Shown here piece after piece: positions 32,406 through 41,728 of a stretch of DNA of 64,000 nucleotides. How positions within the stretch are numbered: position 1 is the first letter of the stretch; each line of letters begins with the position of its first letter. This DNA is from Microbulbifer sp. SAOS-129_SWC (GTDB lineage: Bacteria > Pseudomonadota > Gammaproteobacteria > Pseudomonadales > Cellvibrionaceae), in contig NZ_CP155567.1 of the NCBI RefSeq assembly GCF_039696035.1, positions 3,839,001 to 3,903,000 on the forward strand, written 5' to 3'. Both the position numbers and the translations under genes were made by a program. The notes below the pieces were generated by a model. The model was not told where the DNA came from. It saw only the letters and a list, made by a program, of their open reading frames with translations, and ran no database searches.

Positions 32406-35114
32406 ATGCTACTGACTTCCAAATACAGCCTGCCGGACTGTCCCGAGCACACCCTGGCGCGGCCGCGCCTGCTGTCGCTGCTGGACGAGAGCCACAGCGA
32501 CCAGATGCTGCTGGTCACGGCCCCGGCCGGCTACGGCAAGACCACCCTGATCTCCTCCTGGGCCCTGACCCAGGACAATCCGGTGGCGTGGTTTTCCCTC
32601 GACGGCAGCGACAACGACCCGGGCCAGTTCTGCCGCTACCTGGTGGAGAGCGTACACCGCGCCACCGGCAATGGCGTGCCGGAGACCCACAAGCTGCTGG
32701 CCGCCCAGCAGCGCCCGGACGTCGCGCTGGTGATCAGCCAGATGCTGGCGGAGCTGCGCGGCCTGCCCAGCGAACTGCGCATCGTGCTCGACGATTACCA
32801 CCAGATCGATAACCCGGCAGTACACGACGCCACCCGCTTCCTGCTGCGCCACGCACCGGCGGGCATCGGTATCGTGCTGACCAGCCGCAGCCAGCCACCG
32901 CTGGGGCTGGCCTCGCTGCGGGTGGCCGGGCGCCTGCTGGAACTGGGCAGCGCCGAAATCGCCCAGCTGCTCAAGCAGCGCCTGCCGTTTGCCCTGGATA
33001 GCGACCGCGTGGACCAGCTGCACCAGCTGAGCGAGGGCTGGCCGCCGGCGGTGCAGCTGTTCGCGCTGTCGGTGCGCGACCGCGACGAAGTGGACCGCTA
33101 CTTTGCCGAACTGGAGCAGGGCCACAGCCATATCCTCGACTACCTGGCCGAGGAAGTGCTGGAGCGGCTGGAGCCGCAACTGCGCGAACTGCTCGCCAGC
33201 ACCTCCATCCTCACCCGCGTCAACGCGCAATTGGCGGAGCGCCTCAGCGGCCTCGGCGACGGCCAGCAGCTGCTGGAGCAGACCGCGCGCCGCGGCCTGT
33301 TCCTGCAGGCGCAGGATTCCAGCCGCCGCTGGTTCCGCTATCACCCGGTATTCGCGCGCTTCCTGCAGCGCCAGCTCACCGACGCCCATCGCCTGCAGCA
33401 GCTGCACAGCAACGCCTGCGACACCTGGCTGGAGATGGGCCAGCCGGTGGAAGCACTGCGCCACGCACTGGCCGCCGGCGACGCCGAACGCGCGCAGCAA
33501 CTGCTCACCACCCAGGGCGAACAACTGCTGCGCGAGGGCCAGAGCCGCCTGTTGATCGACAGCCTCAACTGGCTGGGCGAGGACAAGATCCGGCGCAATG
33601 CGCGCTTCGCGCTGATCGCCGCCAAGCTGGCGCAGGAGAACTACGAACACGACCAGTGCGAGAAATACCTCGCCGCCGCCGAGAGCTGGCTGCAGCGCGA
33701 GGACCCGGCCCAGTGGCGCGACTTCGAGGGCGCCTTCGCCGCCGCGCGGGCACAGGCCGCGGTCTCCCGGGGATTGACGCTGCAGGCCAAGGAGTACGCC
33801 GAGGAGGCACTCGCGCTGCTGCGCGAGGACCAGCGCGGCGACCGCACTGCGGCGCTGCTGGTGACCGGCGAGACCAGCTTCTGCCTGGGCGAACTGGAAG
33901 GCGCCAAGGCGCACATGCAGGAGGTGGAGGCCCTGGCCCTGGCCGAACAGGACTACCCCAGCGCCACCTGGGCCATCTGCCAGCAGGCCGAGATCGCCAT
34001 CGCCCAGGGGCTGATGAAAAAAGCCGCGGCACTACAGCAGCGCGCCCACCGCATGGTCGAGGACCACCACCTGGCCGGCCTGCCAATCTCCGAGTTTATC
34101 TGCCGCCTGGGCGGCCAGCTGCAATGGGAACAGGGCGACCTCGACGGCGCCGCCGCCTCCGCCCGCCGCGGCATGCAGATCAACCGCAAGGTCGGCGAAC
34201 GCTGGCTGCTGCCGGAGTACACGCTGCTGCTGAAAGTGGCCCAGGCGCGCGGCGAGAAAGAGGAATCGCTGGAGTGGCTGGCGCGGGTCAATCGCCTGAT
34301 GGCCGGCGAGCGCTATCACCGCGACTGGGTTGCCAATGCCGACTCGGCACGCATCCGCGTGTGGCGCGCGCTCGGCGACAACGGCGCCATCGCCGCGTGG
34401 CTGGAACAGGCGCAGCCGGTGGCAGACCGCCCCAGCAACCACTTCGAACAATGCCACGGCCGCAACCACGTGCGCGCCATGATCGAGCTGCACCGCTGGT
34501 CCGACGCCAACCGCCTGTTGAGCCGCCTGCTGCAGGTGGCGCGCGACTGCGGCCTGGTCACCGACTGCCTGCGCAACCGGGTACTGGAAGCGCGCCTGCT
34601 GTGGCTGCGCGAGCGCCGCGACGGCGCCATCAACGCCATCCGCGAGGCGCTCAGCATCTCGGTGGAGCGCGACTTCAGCGCCAGCTTCCTGCAGATCGGC
34701 AAACCGCTGATCGTGATCCTGAAGGCCGCGCTCGAAGGCGATGGCGAGAGGGCCGCCCTCGGCGACGCCGAGCGCGACAAGGCCCAGGCGCTGATCCGCC
34801 TGGCACAGCAGCAACCGGAACTGGACGGCGGTATCCGCATCGAGCTGGACGAAACCATCATTCGCGAGATTCTCGACAGCGACGCGGTGCCGGACTTCCT
34901 GCGCCACTCGCCGCTCACCCCGCGCGAGTGGCAGGTGCTGAACGCCATTCACTCGGGCCTGTCCAACGAGCGTATCGCGCGCCACTTCAAGGTCGCGCCG
35001 AGCACCATCAAGACGCACATCCGCAGCCTGTACCAGAAGCTGGACGTAAAAGACCGCCAGGAGGCCATCGCACTGGCCGAGCAGCTGCTGCGCTCGGTGC
35101 AGGACCAGCCCTGA
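32406..35114 (+). CDS. malT: MalT-family LuxR-type transcription activator
   Basis: The 902-residue protein has the full MalT layout: a Walker A motif APAGYGKTT at about 38-46, a Walker B strand RIVLDDYHQI, a STAND-type ATPase region to ~330, a long helical-repeat sensor domain to ~800, and a LuxR helix-turn-helix at ~838-895 (LTPREWQVLNAIHSGLSNER). MalT proteins bind an inducer (maltotriose in E. coli) and ATP and activate maltodextrin genes. The next gene is a GH13 alpha-glucosidase, which supports a similar role. G+C is high. The gene starts at ATG 32406 with a weak ribosome binding site. Confidence 0.87.
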   Translation: MLLTSKYSLPDCPEHTLARPRLLSLLDESHSDQMLLVTAPAGYGKTTLISSWALTQDNPVAWFSLDGSDNDPGQFCRYLVESVHRATGNGVPETHKLLAAQQRPDVALVISQMLAELRGLPSELRIVLDDYHQIDNPAVHDATRFLLRHAPAGIGIVLTSRSQPPLGLASLRVAGRLLELGSAEIAQLLKQRLPFALDSDRVDQLHQLSEGWPPAVQLFALSVRDRDEVDRYFAELEQGHSHILDYLAEEVLERLEPQLRELLASTSILTRVNAQLAERLSGLGDGQQLLEQTARRGLFLQAQDSSRRWFRYHPVFARFLQRQLTDAHRLQQLHSNACDTWLEMGQPVEALRHALAAGDAERAQQLLTTQGEQLLREGQSRLLIDSLNWLGEDKIRRNARFALIAAKLAQENYEHDQCEKYLAAAESWLQREDPAQWRDFEGAFAAARAQAAVSRGLTLQAKEYAEEALALLREDQRGDRTAALLVTGETSFCLGELEGAKAHMQEVEALALAEQDYPSATWAICQQAEIAIAQGLMKKAAALQQRAHRMVEDHHLAGLPISEFICRLGGQLQWEQGDLDGAAASARRGMQINRKVGERWLLPEYTLLLKVAQARGEKEESLEWLARVNRLMAGERYHRDWVANADSARIRVWRALGDNGAIAAWLEQAQPVADRPSNHFEQCHGRNHVRAMIELHRWSDANRLLSRLLQVARDCGLVTDCLRNRVLEARLLWLRERRDGAINAIREALSISVERDFSASFLQIGKPLIVILKAALEGDGERAALGDAERDKAQALIRLAQQQPELDGGIRIELDETIIREILDSDAVPDFLRHSPLTPREWQVLNAIHSGLSNERIARHFKVAPSTIKTHIRSLYQKLDVKDRQEAIALAEQLLRSVQDQP

Positions 35115-35196
35115 GCGGGGGGCGGCGCCGCTCCGGTGAAGCGCCCGCCGCGCCTCGGCACACTCTCCCCCTCACCCCGCTAACCTGTCTTTCCCA

Positions 35197-35223
35197 CCCC
35201 CTCCCCCCTCAGCGGGGAGGAGG
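35197..35223. promoter_or_regulatory. MalT-box match and inverted variant before the GH13 gene
   Basis: GGGGAGGAGG at 35214-35223 (plus strand) is a full consensus match. An inverted variant, GGGGAGGGGG on the minus strand (35197-35206), differs at one position. A CATACT candidate -10 element begins at 35244. If it is used, the direct box would be centred near -37, where MalT boxes lie at activated promoters. The C/G-rich run could also be a hairpin repeat. Confidence 0.5.
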
Positions 35224-35276
35224 CAGCGGCCGCCCGCCACCGCCATACTGCACCCTATCCTAATAAGCGCAATCCA

Positions 35277-36944
35277 ATGGACTGTAACCATATGAGCGGT
35301 AACACCATCACCGATAACAACGTGGATTGGTGGCGTAACAGCGTCATTTACCAGATCTACCCCCGCAGCTTCTGCGACGCCAATGGCGACGGCATCGGCG
35401 ACCTGCCGGGCATCACCAGCAAGCTCGACTATGTACAGTCCCTGGGTGTGGACGCCATCTGGATTTCGCCGTTCTTCAAGTCGCCGATGGTGGATTTCGG
35501 TTACGACGTAGCCGACTACCGGGATGTTGACCCGATCTTCGGTAATCTTGCCGACTTCGACGCGCTGATCGAAGCCGCCCATGCGCGCGGCCTCAAGGTC
35601 ATCATCGACCAGATCCTCAGCCACACCTCCGACCAGCACGCCTGGTTCGCGGAGAGCCGCGCGAGCCGCGACAACGCCAAAGCCGACTGGTACGTATGGG
35701 CCGACGCCAAGGAAGACGGCTCGGTCCCCAACAACTGGATGTCCAATTTCGGCGGCAGCGCCTGGCGCTGGTGTACCCGCCGCCGCCAGTACTACCTGAC
35801 CAATTTCCTCAAGGAACAGCCGGACCTGAACCTGCACAACCCGCAGGTGCAGGAGCAGCTGCTGGCCGACCTGAAATTCTGGCTCGACCGCGGCGTCGAC
35901 GGCTTCCGCCTCGACGCCATCAACCACGCCTTCCACAACCGCTCGCTGCAGGACAATCCGCCGCGCCCGGTGGAACTGGACGAGAACGGCCTGCCGCCGG
36001 TCAATACTTACCAGTACCAGTGGCATATCCACGACAAGTCGCAACCGGAAAACCTGGTGTTCCTGCAGCGCGTGCGCCAGCTGATGGACGGCTACCCGGG
36101 CACCGTGACCATGGGCGAGGTCGGCGACGACAACACCCACAAGATCATGGCCGAGTACACCACCGAAAACCGGCTGAACATGGCCTACTCGTTCGACCTG
36201 CTGGACGACAAGTGCAGTGCCGCTTTCCTGCGCGACACCTTGGACAAGAACCGCGCAGTGATCGAAAAAGGCTGGCCCTGCTGGTCGATCAGCAATCACG
36301 ACGTGCCGCGCTCCTTTACCCGCTGGAACAAGGGTTTCGACACCGAGCAAGCCGTGGCCCGTGCCCACCTGTTCCTGCTGATGCAACTGACCCTGCGCGG
36401 CAACGTATGCCTGTACCAGGGCGAGGAACTGGGCCTGCAGGAAGCGGAGATCGCCTTCGAAGACCTGGTGGACCCCTACGGCATCAATCTATGGCCGGAA
36501 TTCAAGGGCCGCGACGGCTGCCGCACGCCGATGCCGTGGAGCAACGGCGGCGAGATCAACGCCGGCTTCTCCAAGGTCAAGCCGTGGCTGCCGGTGGCGG
36601 AAGACCACTATCACAAAGCGGTGAGCGTGCAGGAAAAAGACAGCCATTCGATGCTGAACCAGTTCCGCGCGCTGATCGACTGGCACAAGGGGCTGCCGGT
36701 GGAAATCGCCACTGCCGCACAGGAAATCCTGCCGACCGGCGACGACCTGCTGGCCTACTACCGCCGCAGTGGCAACGAACAGCTGCTGGTGGTACTGAAC
36801 CTGGGCCACAACGCCGCAACCTTCGCGCTGCCGGCGGAATTTACCGCCGCCGAAGACATCACCCCGGCCGGGTTTGCCGGCACCGTCGAGAGTGGCGAAC
36901 TGCAACTGCCGGTGGCCGCTGCGCGGGTACTGCGCCTGGTTTAA
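35277..36944 (+). CDS. GH13 alpha-glucosidase
   Basis: The 555-residue enzyme has no signal peptide and should be cytoplasmic. It has the GH13 regions YQIYPRSFCDANGDGIGDLPG and GFRLDAIN with nucleophile D213, acid/base E281 in TMGEVGDDN and transition-state aspartate D342 in SNHDVPR. The oligo-1,6-/alpha-1,4-glucosidase group has these features, and the V/I-type residue after the nucleophile region leaves the linkage open. It follows the malT-like gene with its own promoter candidate. Start ATG 35277 has no clear ribosome binding site; ATG 35292 is a second option. Confidence 0.92.
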   Translation: MDCNHMSGNTITDNNVDWWRNSVIYQIYPRSFCDANGDGIGDLPGITSKLDYVQSLGVDAIWISPFFKSPMVDFGYDVADYRDVDPIFGNLADFDALIEAAHARGLKVIIDQILSHTSDQHAWFAESRASRDNAKADWYVWADAKEDGSVPNNWMSNFGGSAWRWCTRRRQYYLTNFLKEQPDLNLHNPQVQEQLLADLKFWLDRGVDGFRLDAINHAFHNRSLQDNPPRPVELDENGLPPVNTYQYQWHIHDKSQPENLVFLQRVRQLMDGYPGTVTMGEVGDDNTHKIMAEYTTENRLNMAYSFDLLDDKCSAAFLRDTLDKNRAVIEKGWPCWSISNHDVPRSFTRWNKGFDTEQAVARAHLFLLMQLTLRGNVCLYQGEELGLQEAEIAFEDLVDPYGINLWPEFKGRDGCRTPMPWSNGGEINAGFSKVKPWLPVAEDHYHKAVSVQEKDSHSMLNQFRALIDWHKGLPVEIATAAQEILPTGDDLLAYYRRSGNEQLLVVLNLGHNAATFALPAEFTAAEDITPAGFAGTVESGELQLPVAAARVLRLV

Positions 36945-36985
36945 TGGCAAGAATTGAACAGAGAAAGTTTGTAACCGTTTAGAAG

Positions 36986-37020
36986 TGCCCCGGCCCTGAA
37001 CCGCCATTCGTCAGCCGGGG
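36986..37020 (+). terminator. Hairpin after the GH13 gene
   Basis: GCCCCGGC at 36986-36993 and GCCGGGGC at 37013-37020 form a perfect 8-pair stem with a 19-base loop. No T run follows, so it may be a stabilising hairpin or a weak terminator. A better terminator lies at 37091. Confidence 0.4.
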
Positions 37021-37090
37021 CGCTTCGCTCTCACAGCGCGTCTGTAGCGCCTGTTTTTGTTTGCTCTCTCCTCCTGAGCTTAAGCTTGTT

Positions 37091-37113
37091 GCCGGCCTCG
37101 CGCCGGCTTTTTT
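37091..37113 (+). terminator. Rho-independent terminator
   Basis: GCCGGC-CTCGC-GCCGGC followed by six T on the plus strand. It is about 150 bases after the GH13 stop codon and probably ends that transcript. Confidence 0.75.
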
Positions 37114-37204
37114 CTGCCTGCCGAAAATGGGTAGCGGCAATGCCAGATGGGCATTTCTCCAAGGAAACCATGCCCGACTTTCACAAACAAAAAAACAAGC
37201 CTCC

Positions 37205-37801
37205 TCAAGATGGGGGATTGGAACACCAACTGCACACCGCGTAACCCGTCATATTTGGATAAATCTGAGCGATAAAATCCCGTAAAAATCCGCTGAAATT
37301 TCCGCCCCTCACCGCACAAGCTCCATTGTTTGGATCGTACAGAACTAATGTTCCGCTAGGGAATCTCCATACACCGATCGCATGCCCTGTACCAGCATCG
37401 GGATATAACACAAAGATGTGTAAACCATCGCGATTAATCTGCGGGTCATTGAGCAGATATCTGGCCGGATCGCTGGCAGAAATACTTTCCCTGATATCGG
37501 ACTTCCACCAGAAATTTTTTTTGACAACATGCAGACCCTTATCGTAAACAGTATTGAACCCTCGCCAACCAGCTTCCATCTCGCTCTGCATCTTGAGCGC
37601 TGCCACTTTGTTAGGGGTACCACTTAGCGGGCTCTTCTTTGAAGTATCTTGCGCAAGCCACATCATCACTAATGCCAGACATACGCCTTCGTAGTTAGTA
37701 ATTAAGGGGCCGCTTAGAAAGTTAGAGATATCATCTTGCGCGGATAAAAAGACCGTCTCTCCCCCGTGGTCTGCTGCAATCTGTGAAAAAGATTTCGGCA
37801 T
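37205..37801 (-). CDS. YopT-like (C58) cysteine protease domain protein, possible effector or toxin
   Basis: The 198-residue protein shows the C58 triad pattern: C41 in NYEGVCLALVMMWL, H140 in GHAIGVWRF and D156 in LYDPNNG. The His-Asp spacing of 16 equals that of YopT. Family members are mostly type III effectors (YopT, AvrPphB) that cleave host GTPases or kinases. This one has only 40 residues before the catalytic Cys, and no signal peptide or membrane segment. The gene is AT-richer than its neighbours and stands alone between two backbone genes, which suggests transfer. ATG 37801 has AGAAGGA just upstream. The target, delivery route and any immunity partner are unknown. Confidence 0.7.
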   Translation of the reverse strand: MPKSFSQIAADHGGETVFLSAQDDISNFLSGPLITNYEGVCLALVMMWLAQDTSKKSPLSGTPNKVAALKMQSEMEAGWRGFNTVYDKGLHVVKKNFWWKSDIRESISASDPARYLLNDPQINRDGLHIFVLYPDAGTGHAIGVWRFPSGTLVLYDPNNGACAVRGGNFSGFLRDFIAQIYPNMTGYAVCSWCSNPPS

Positions 37802-38426
37802 CGTCCTTCTCCCGATGGGTTGTCAGTACACGAAAATTAACTTTATGGACTTCCCCAAATTTATGCGTATCAGACCGTTCTCAATCACCTACGCGCCACC
37901 GCCCAAGTCCAATTGGTACAAATAACATAGATAACCGCCGCCCCGGGGGCACCGGATTTCCATGGATATTACCGCCGGCAATCGTATAGCACAAAACAGC
38001 GGACGCAGACCGGCCCCGGCACCAGAATGCGCAGGACTGGCCGCGCTGGCAGGCCGCAATCGACTTGCGTGATGTGGCGCCGCGCAGGAGACGCGAGTCT
38101 TGGCGCGGGACAAAAAAGTCGAAGAATCCGGACACGCGCTTGCGCATTTCGCTCTATCGGGATTTTCAGTCATACCCAAACGATGTAAGAGCACTTTTTT
38201 GCGCACCCTACCATCGTGGGCACTTGTTGCGGTTGCAACCGCTGCGAGCCCATTCTGCGGCGAATGCCGGGACACACCGACATGCTGCTTTGGGGAAAAT
38301 CACTGCCTGTCGTCGCGTCGCCAAGACGTGAGGGAGCCTTTTGCCCCGCGGAAGCGCGCGCATGGGTCACTGCTCGCAAGCTGTCGTTCATGTAACGGCG
38401 GTGTCTGCCTAGAAGAGAGGTGTGCA
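37802..38426. other. Gene-free gap upstream of the L,D-transpeptidase gene
   Basis: About 625 bases hold no convincing gene on either strand. It contains a perfect 14-base palindrome GCGGTTGCAACCGC at 38229-38242. The sequence may include control elements of the L,D-transpeptidase gene and remnants of the insertion that carried the YopT-like gene, but nothing specific was recognised. Confidence 0.45.
38229..38242. promoter_or_regulatory. 14-base palindrome, unknown binding site
   Basis: GCGGTTGCAACCGC is a perfect palindrome about 185 bases upstream of the L,D-transpeptidase start. Size and symmetry fit a dimeric regulator site. No regulator is known for it. Confidence 0.3.
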
Positions 38427-39107
38427 ATGCAAAACCAAGCTTCAATACAGAGGAAACCTTCGCTGCTGAAAAAGTGTCTCGCCGCAGGCGCGCTGCTGCT
38501 TGCCGGCACCACAATGCTGGCACCGGTGGCCGATGCGCGGGACTATCCCAACCCCTATAACAATCCATACACCAACCGCTCCAACAACTCCTACTACAAC
38601 CTCAACTCCAACGCAGTGCCGCCTTACGCCCGCGACCGCTCCATGTACGATGGTTCGGCCTGGTGGCGCCGCGACGTCGTCGGCGGCGCCTCGTATATCA
38701 AAATCGACCTGAGTGAACAGAGGGCGTATTTTTACAAGGGTGGCCGCCTGGCCGGGGTTTCACCGGTGTCCACGGGTATGGCCGGCCATCGCACCCCCAC
38801 CGGTAACTTCCGTATCTCCGAGAAGGAGATCAACCACGAGTCCACGCTGTACGGCCACTATGTGGATCGTCGCGGTTACGTGCTGAGAAGCAATGTGGAT
38901 GTGCGTCGCGATCGCAGACCGCCCGGTGCTGTTTTTCGCGGTGCGTCGATGGACTTTATGATGCGGGTCAACGGCGCGGTGACCATGCACGCGGGTCGCG
39001 TGCCCGGCTACCCGGCCTCGCACGGCTGTATCCGCCTGCCCTGGCATATGGCGAAAATATTCTTCGCCAACGCAAGGGTCGGCACCAAGGTATCGGTCGT
39101 GCCGTGA
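38427..39107 (+). CDS. Periplasmic L,D-transpeptidase (YkuD domain)
   Basis: ATG 38427 follows GAGAGG and starts a Sec signal peptide (LLKKCLAAGALLLAGTTMLAPVADA). The 226-residue precursor has an N/Y/P-rich linker after the signal (NPYNNPYTNRSNNSYYN). A YkuD domain follows, with the active-site motif PGYPASHGCIRLP (H199, catalytic C201) and an upstream conserved histidine in TMHAGRVPG. These enzymes make 3-3 cross-links or attach proteins to peptidoglycan. Its role in this strain is not determined by context. Confidence 0.9.
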   Translation: MQNQASIQRKPSLLKKCLAAGALLLAGTTMLAPVADARDYPNPYNNPYTNRSNNSYYNLNSNAVPPYARDRSMYDGSAWWRRDVVGGASYIKIDLSEQRAYFYKGGRLAGVSPVSTGMAGHRTPTGNFRISEKEINHESTLYGHYVDRRGYVLRSNVDVRRDRRPPGAVFRGASMDFMMRVNGAVTMHAGRVPGYPASHGCIRLPWHMAKIFFANARVGTKVSVVP

Positions 39108-39115
39108 TCACGGCG

Positions 39116-39158
39116 CCAACAAAAAAGCCGGGGCACTGCCCCGGCTTTTTTGTTGGCG
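39116..39158. terminator. Bidirectional terminator between L,D-transpeptidase and AGCS genes
   Basis: Two perfect 20-base arms (39116-39135 and 39139-39158) around ACT give a GC-rich stem GCCGGGGC/GCCCCGGC flanked by A6 on the left and T6 on the right. It can end transcription in both directions and serves the convergent genes. Confidence 0.95.
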
Positions 39159-39163
39159 GAAAA

Positions 39164-40576
39164 TCAGCCCGCCGACTTCTGCACTGCAGTGGCACTCTGT
39201 TGCCGCTCCAGCCCGGTAAAGTAATCGTGCGCGGCTCGATTGACGCGCCCGGCCAGCAACAGTGTGGATATCATCGTCGGTATCGCCATCACCGCGTACA
39301 TGCCGATAATAATATTGTTGACCGCATTCAACGAGGCCACGGCGCCCACCACAATCAGGAGGATATAGACCGCGGTATACAGGCTGCGGTAGCGGGTGCC
39401 GAACAGGAACACAAAACACTTCACGCCGTAATACCACATGGTGACGATGGTGCTGAACGCCAGCGGTACCACCATCAGCAACAACAGCAGCGGGCCGACT
39501 GCGCCGAATACTTCGGAGAAAGCATCGGCGGTCAGGGACACCCCTTCGATGCCCTGGCCGTGCTGCCACGCACCGGTGAGCAGGATGACCAGCGCCGTGC
39601 AGGTGCAGATCAGCAGTGTATCGATAATCGGCCCGGTCATCGCCACCACTCCCTCGCGGATCGGCTCCTGCGTCTTGGCCGCGCCATGGGCCAGGGACTC
39701 CGTGCCGATACCCGCTTCATTGGAGAAAGCACCGCGGCTGATACCGGTGGTGATCACGGTACCCAGCGTGCCGCCGACCACGGCCTTGCCGCTAAACGCA
39801 TCGCTGAAGATCTGCCCGAAGGCCACCGGCACTTGGTCCCAGAAATAGCCGATCACCACCAGCGTCAGCGCCAGATAGAACAGCACCATGCCCGGCACGA
39901 TGCGCACCGCAAACTTGCCGATGCGCTCGATGCGCCCGACGATGACCGCCGCCGCGCACACCGCCAGTACCGCACCGACGACAAAGTTGAACGACAGCGC
40001 GCTGTCTTCACTCACCCAGCCCAGCGGCACCGCGAAAGACTCGCGCAGCAGCTGCACGGTCTGGTTGGACTGGAACACCGGCAGCGCGCCGCACAGGCCG
40101 GCCACCGCAAACAGTAGTGCCAGCGGCATCCATTTGCGCCCCAGCCCCTCGCGAATCACATACATGGGGCCGCCCTGCAGCTCGCCGGCGGCATCGCGGC
40201 CGCGGTACATGACCGCAAGCGATGCGGTGTGGAACTTGGTGGCCACCCCCACCAGCGCCGTCACCCACATCCAGAAGATGGCACCGGGGCCGCCGGTGGT
40301 GATCGCAATCGCCACGCCGGATATATTGCCGAGCCCCAGGGTACCCGACAGCGCCGTGGACAGCGCCTGGCGGTGCGGCACCTGGCCGGGATCGTCCAGG
40401 TTGTCGTATTTGCCACGCAACAGGGCGATGCTGTGGCCCAGGTGGCGATAGGGCCGCCCGCGCGAATAAATCAGCAGAAACAGCCCACCTCCCACCAGCA
40501 ACACCAGCAGCGGTGTTCCCCAGACAAAACTGGCAAAGGCGGCGAGAGCGGAGTCGATAGCGGCAAGGACAGACAT
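39164..40576 (-). CDS. AGCS-family sodium:alanine/glycine symporter
   Basis: The 470-residue inner-membrane protein has about eleven membrane segments. Family signatures include ALSGTLGLGNISGVAIAI, GGPGAIFWMWVTALVGVATKF, GAFSNEAGIGTESLAHGAAKT and FSTIVTMWYYGVKC. It imports alanine or glycine with sodium. I looked upstream for a glycine riboswitch and saw none. It follows the lacI gene by 87 bases in the same direction. Confidence 0.93.
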   Translation of the reverse strand: MSVLAAIDSALAAFASFVWGTPLLVLLVGGGLFLLIYSRGRPYRHLGHSIALLRGKYDNLDDPGQVPHRQALSTALSGTLGLGNISGVAIAITTGGPGAIFWMWVTALVGVATKFHTASLAVMYRGRDAAGELQGGPMYVIREGLGRKWMPLALLFAVAGLCGALPVFQSNQTVQLLRESFAVPLGWVSEDSALSFNFVVGAVLAVCAAAVIVGRIERIGKFAVRIVPGMVLFYLALTLVVIGYFWDQVPVAFGQIFSDAFSGKAVVGGTLGTVITTGISRGAFSNEAGIGTESLAHGAAKTQEPIREGVVAMTGPIIDTLLICTCTALVILLTGAWQHGQGIEGVSLTADAFSEVFGAVGPLLLLLMVVPLAFSTIVTMWYYGVKCFVFLFGTRYRSLYTAVYILLIVVGAVASLNAVNNIIIGMYAVMAIPTMISTLLLAGRVNRAAHDYFTGLERQQSATAVQKSAG

Positions 40577-40640
40577 AGGGCGATCCGGTTGATCCGTGGA
40601 GTATCAAACCGGTTATGCTCGCCCAATGGCGGGAAAATCT

Positions 40641-40657
40641 CAAATCGCGGCGATTTG
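40641..40657 (-). terminator. Hairpin after the lacI-type gene
   Basis: CAAATCGC-G-GCGATTTG has perfect 8-base arms. On the minus strand it lies just after the regulator stop codon, with TTTT a few bases later. It may be a weak terminator or a processing hairpin between the regulator and the symporter gene. Confidence 0.4.
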
Positions 40658-40663
40658 CCCGGT

Positions 40664-41728
40664 TCAAGTTGCGCTGTGGGGCGGCGGTGCGTCGGACTGG
40701 CGCTCCACCAGGGTAAAATCCAGCAGCTGATGGCGGCACTCCTGCGCCTCGCCGTCGCGCTGCGCGCGGATCTTCTCCACCAGCAGGTCCACCGCAGCCC
40801 GCGCCATCGCGAGGATCGGCTGGTGGATGGTGGTCAGTTCCGGCCAGATGGTTGTGGCCAGGGCGGTGTCGTCGAAACCGCAAACGGTCAGGTCGGCGGG
40901 CACGTCCAGGCCGCGGCGGTGGGCGATGGCCACGGTCGCCGCGGCCATATCGTCGTTGCTGGCGAAGATGGCGGTGGGCCGGTCGTCGAGCGCCAGCAAC
41001 TGGTCCGCGGCCCCCAGCCCGGAGCGGTAGGTGAACAGCCCCTTGGCAATCAGCGCATCGTCGTCCGGCAGGCCGGCTTCGCGCAGGGCATCGCGGTAGC
41101 CCGCCAGGCGCCGGCCACTGGCCACCTGTTTGTCGTCGCCGGTGATAAAGCCGATACGACGGTGACCGAGTTCGGCGATATACCGGGTCATGGCGTGGGC
41201 CGCACTGTAGTCGTCGATACTGATCGCCGAAGTCTGGTCGCGGGCGCACTCGGAGGCAATCGCCACTGCCGGTGTGTCGCTGCTGCGCAACAGTTCCCGG
41301 ATCTGCGGCAGGTCCGACAGCGGCGGCGTCATCAGCAATCCTTCGACACCGCCGGCCATCAGGCGCGCCGCCAGGGATTCGGCATCCCGCTCACTATCGC
41401 ACTTCTCCACCACCAGCTGCGCATTGTGGCGGCTGGCCTGCTCCAGGCCCCCGACCAACAGCTCGCTCAGGTAAGCGGCACTGGGGTTGCTGTAGAGCAG
41501 ACCGATGATGATCTGGTCGGCACTGGCGAGACTGCGTGCAGCGCGATTGGGCGTGTAACCGAGGGTTTCGATCGCCGCCTGAACGGATTCGCGCGTCTTC
41601 GCGCGCACGTTGTTCTCAGCGTTAATCACCCGCGATACCGTCATCGGCGAAACACCGGCGGCGCGGGCGACGTCGCTGATGGTGGGGGCATTGCGCTGGC
41701 GGCGACTCTGTCTCGGTTTCACGGTCAC
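40664..41728 (-). CDS. LacI-family transcription regulator
   Basis: The 354-residue protein has a LacI helix-turn-helix PTISDVARAAGVSPMTVSRVIN at about 13-34 and hinge helix residues GYTPNRAARSLAS. A periplasmic-binding-protein-like sensor domain follows, with ASNDDMAAATV and VCGFDDTALATTIWPELTTI. It probably responds to a sugar released by the adjacent saccharide locus. LacI-type palindromes of the TGTAAACGTTTACA form upstream of the GH95 gene are its likely sites. The next gene, a GntR regulator, points the same way. Confidence 0.9.
   Translation of the reverse strand: MTVKPRQSRRQRNAPTISDVARAAGVSPMTVSRVINAENNVRAKTRESVQAAIETLGYTPNRAARSLASADQIIIGLLYSNPSAAYLSELLVGGLEQASRHNAQLVVEKCDSERDAESLAARLMAGGVEGLLMTPPLSDLPQIRELLRSSDTPAVAIASECARDQTSAISIDDYSAAHAMTRYIAELGHRRIGFITGDDKQVASGRRLAGYRDALREAGLPDDDALIAKGLFTYRSGLGAADQLLALDDRPTAIFASNDDMAAATVAIAHRRGLDVPADLTVCGFDDTALATTIWPELTTIHQPILAMARAAVDLLVEKIRAQRDGEAQECRHQLLDFTLVERQSDAPPPHSAT

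Noticed and set aside
38100..38426. In-frame extension before the L,D-transpeptidase gene
   Set aside because: ATG 38427 has a good ribosome binding site and starts a clear signal peptide; the extension is Cys- and Arg-rich without family likeness.
40577..40663. Possible glycine riboswitch before the AGCS symporter gene
   Set aside because: The gap is only 87 bases, and no conserved glycine aptamer core was seen; only a simple hairpin is present.
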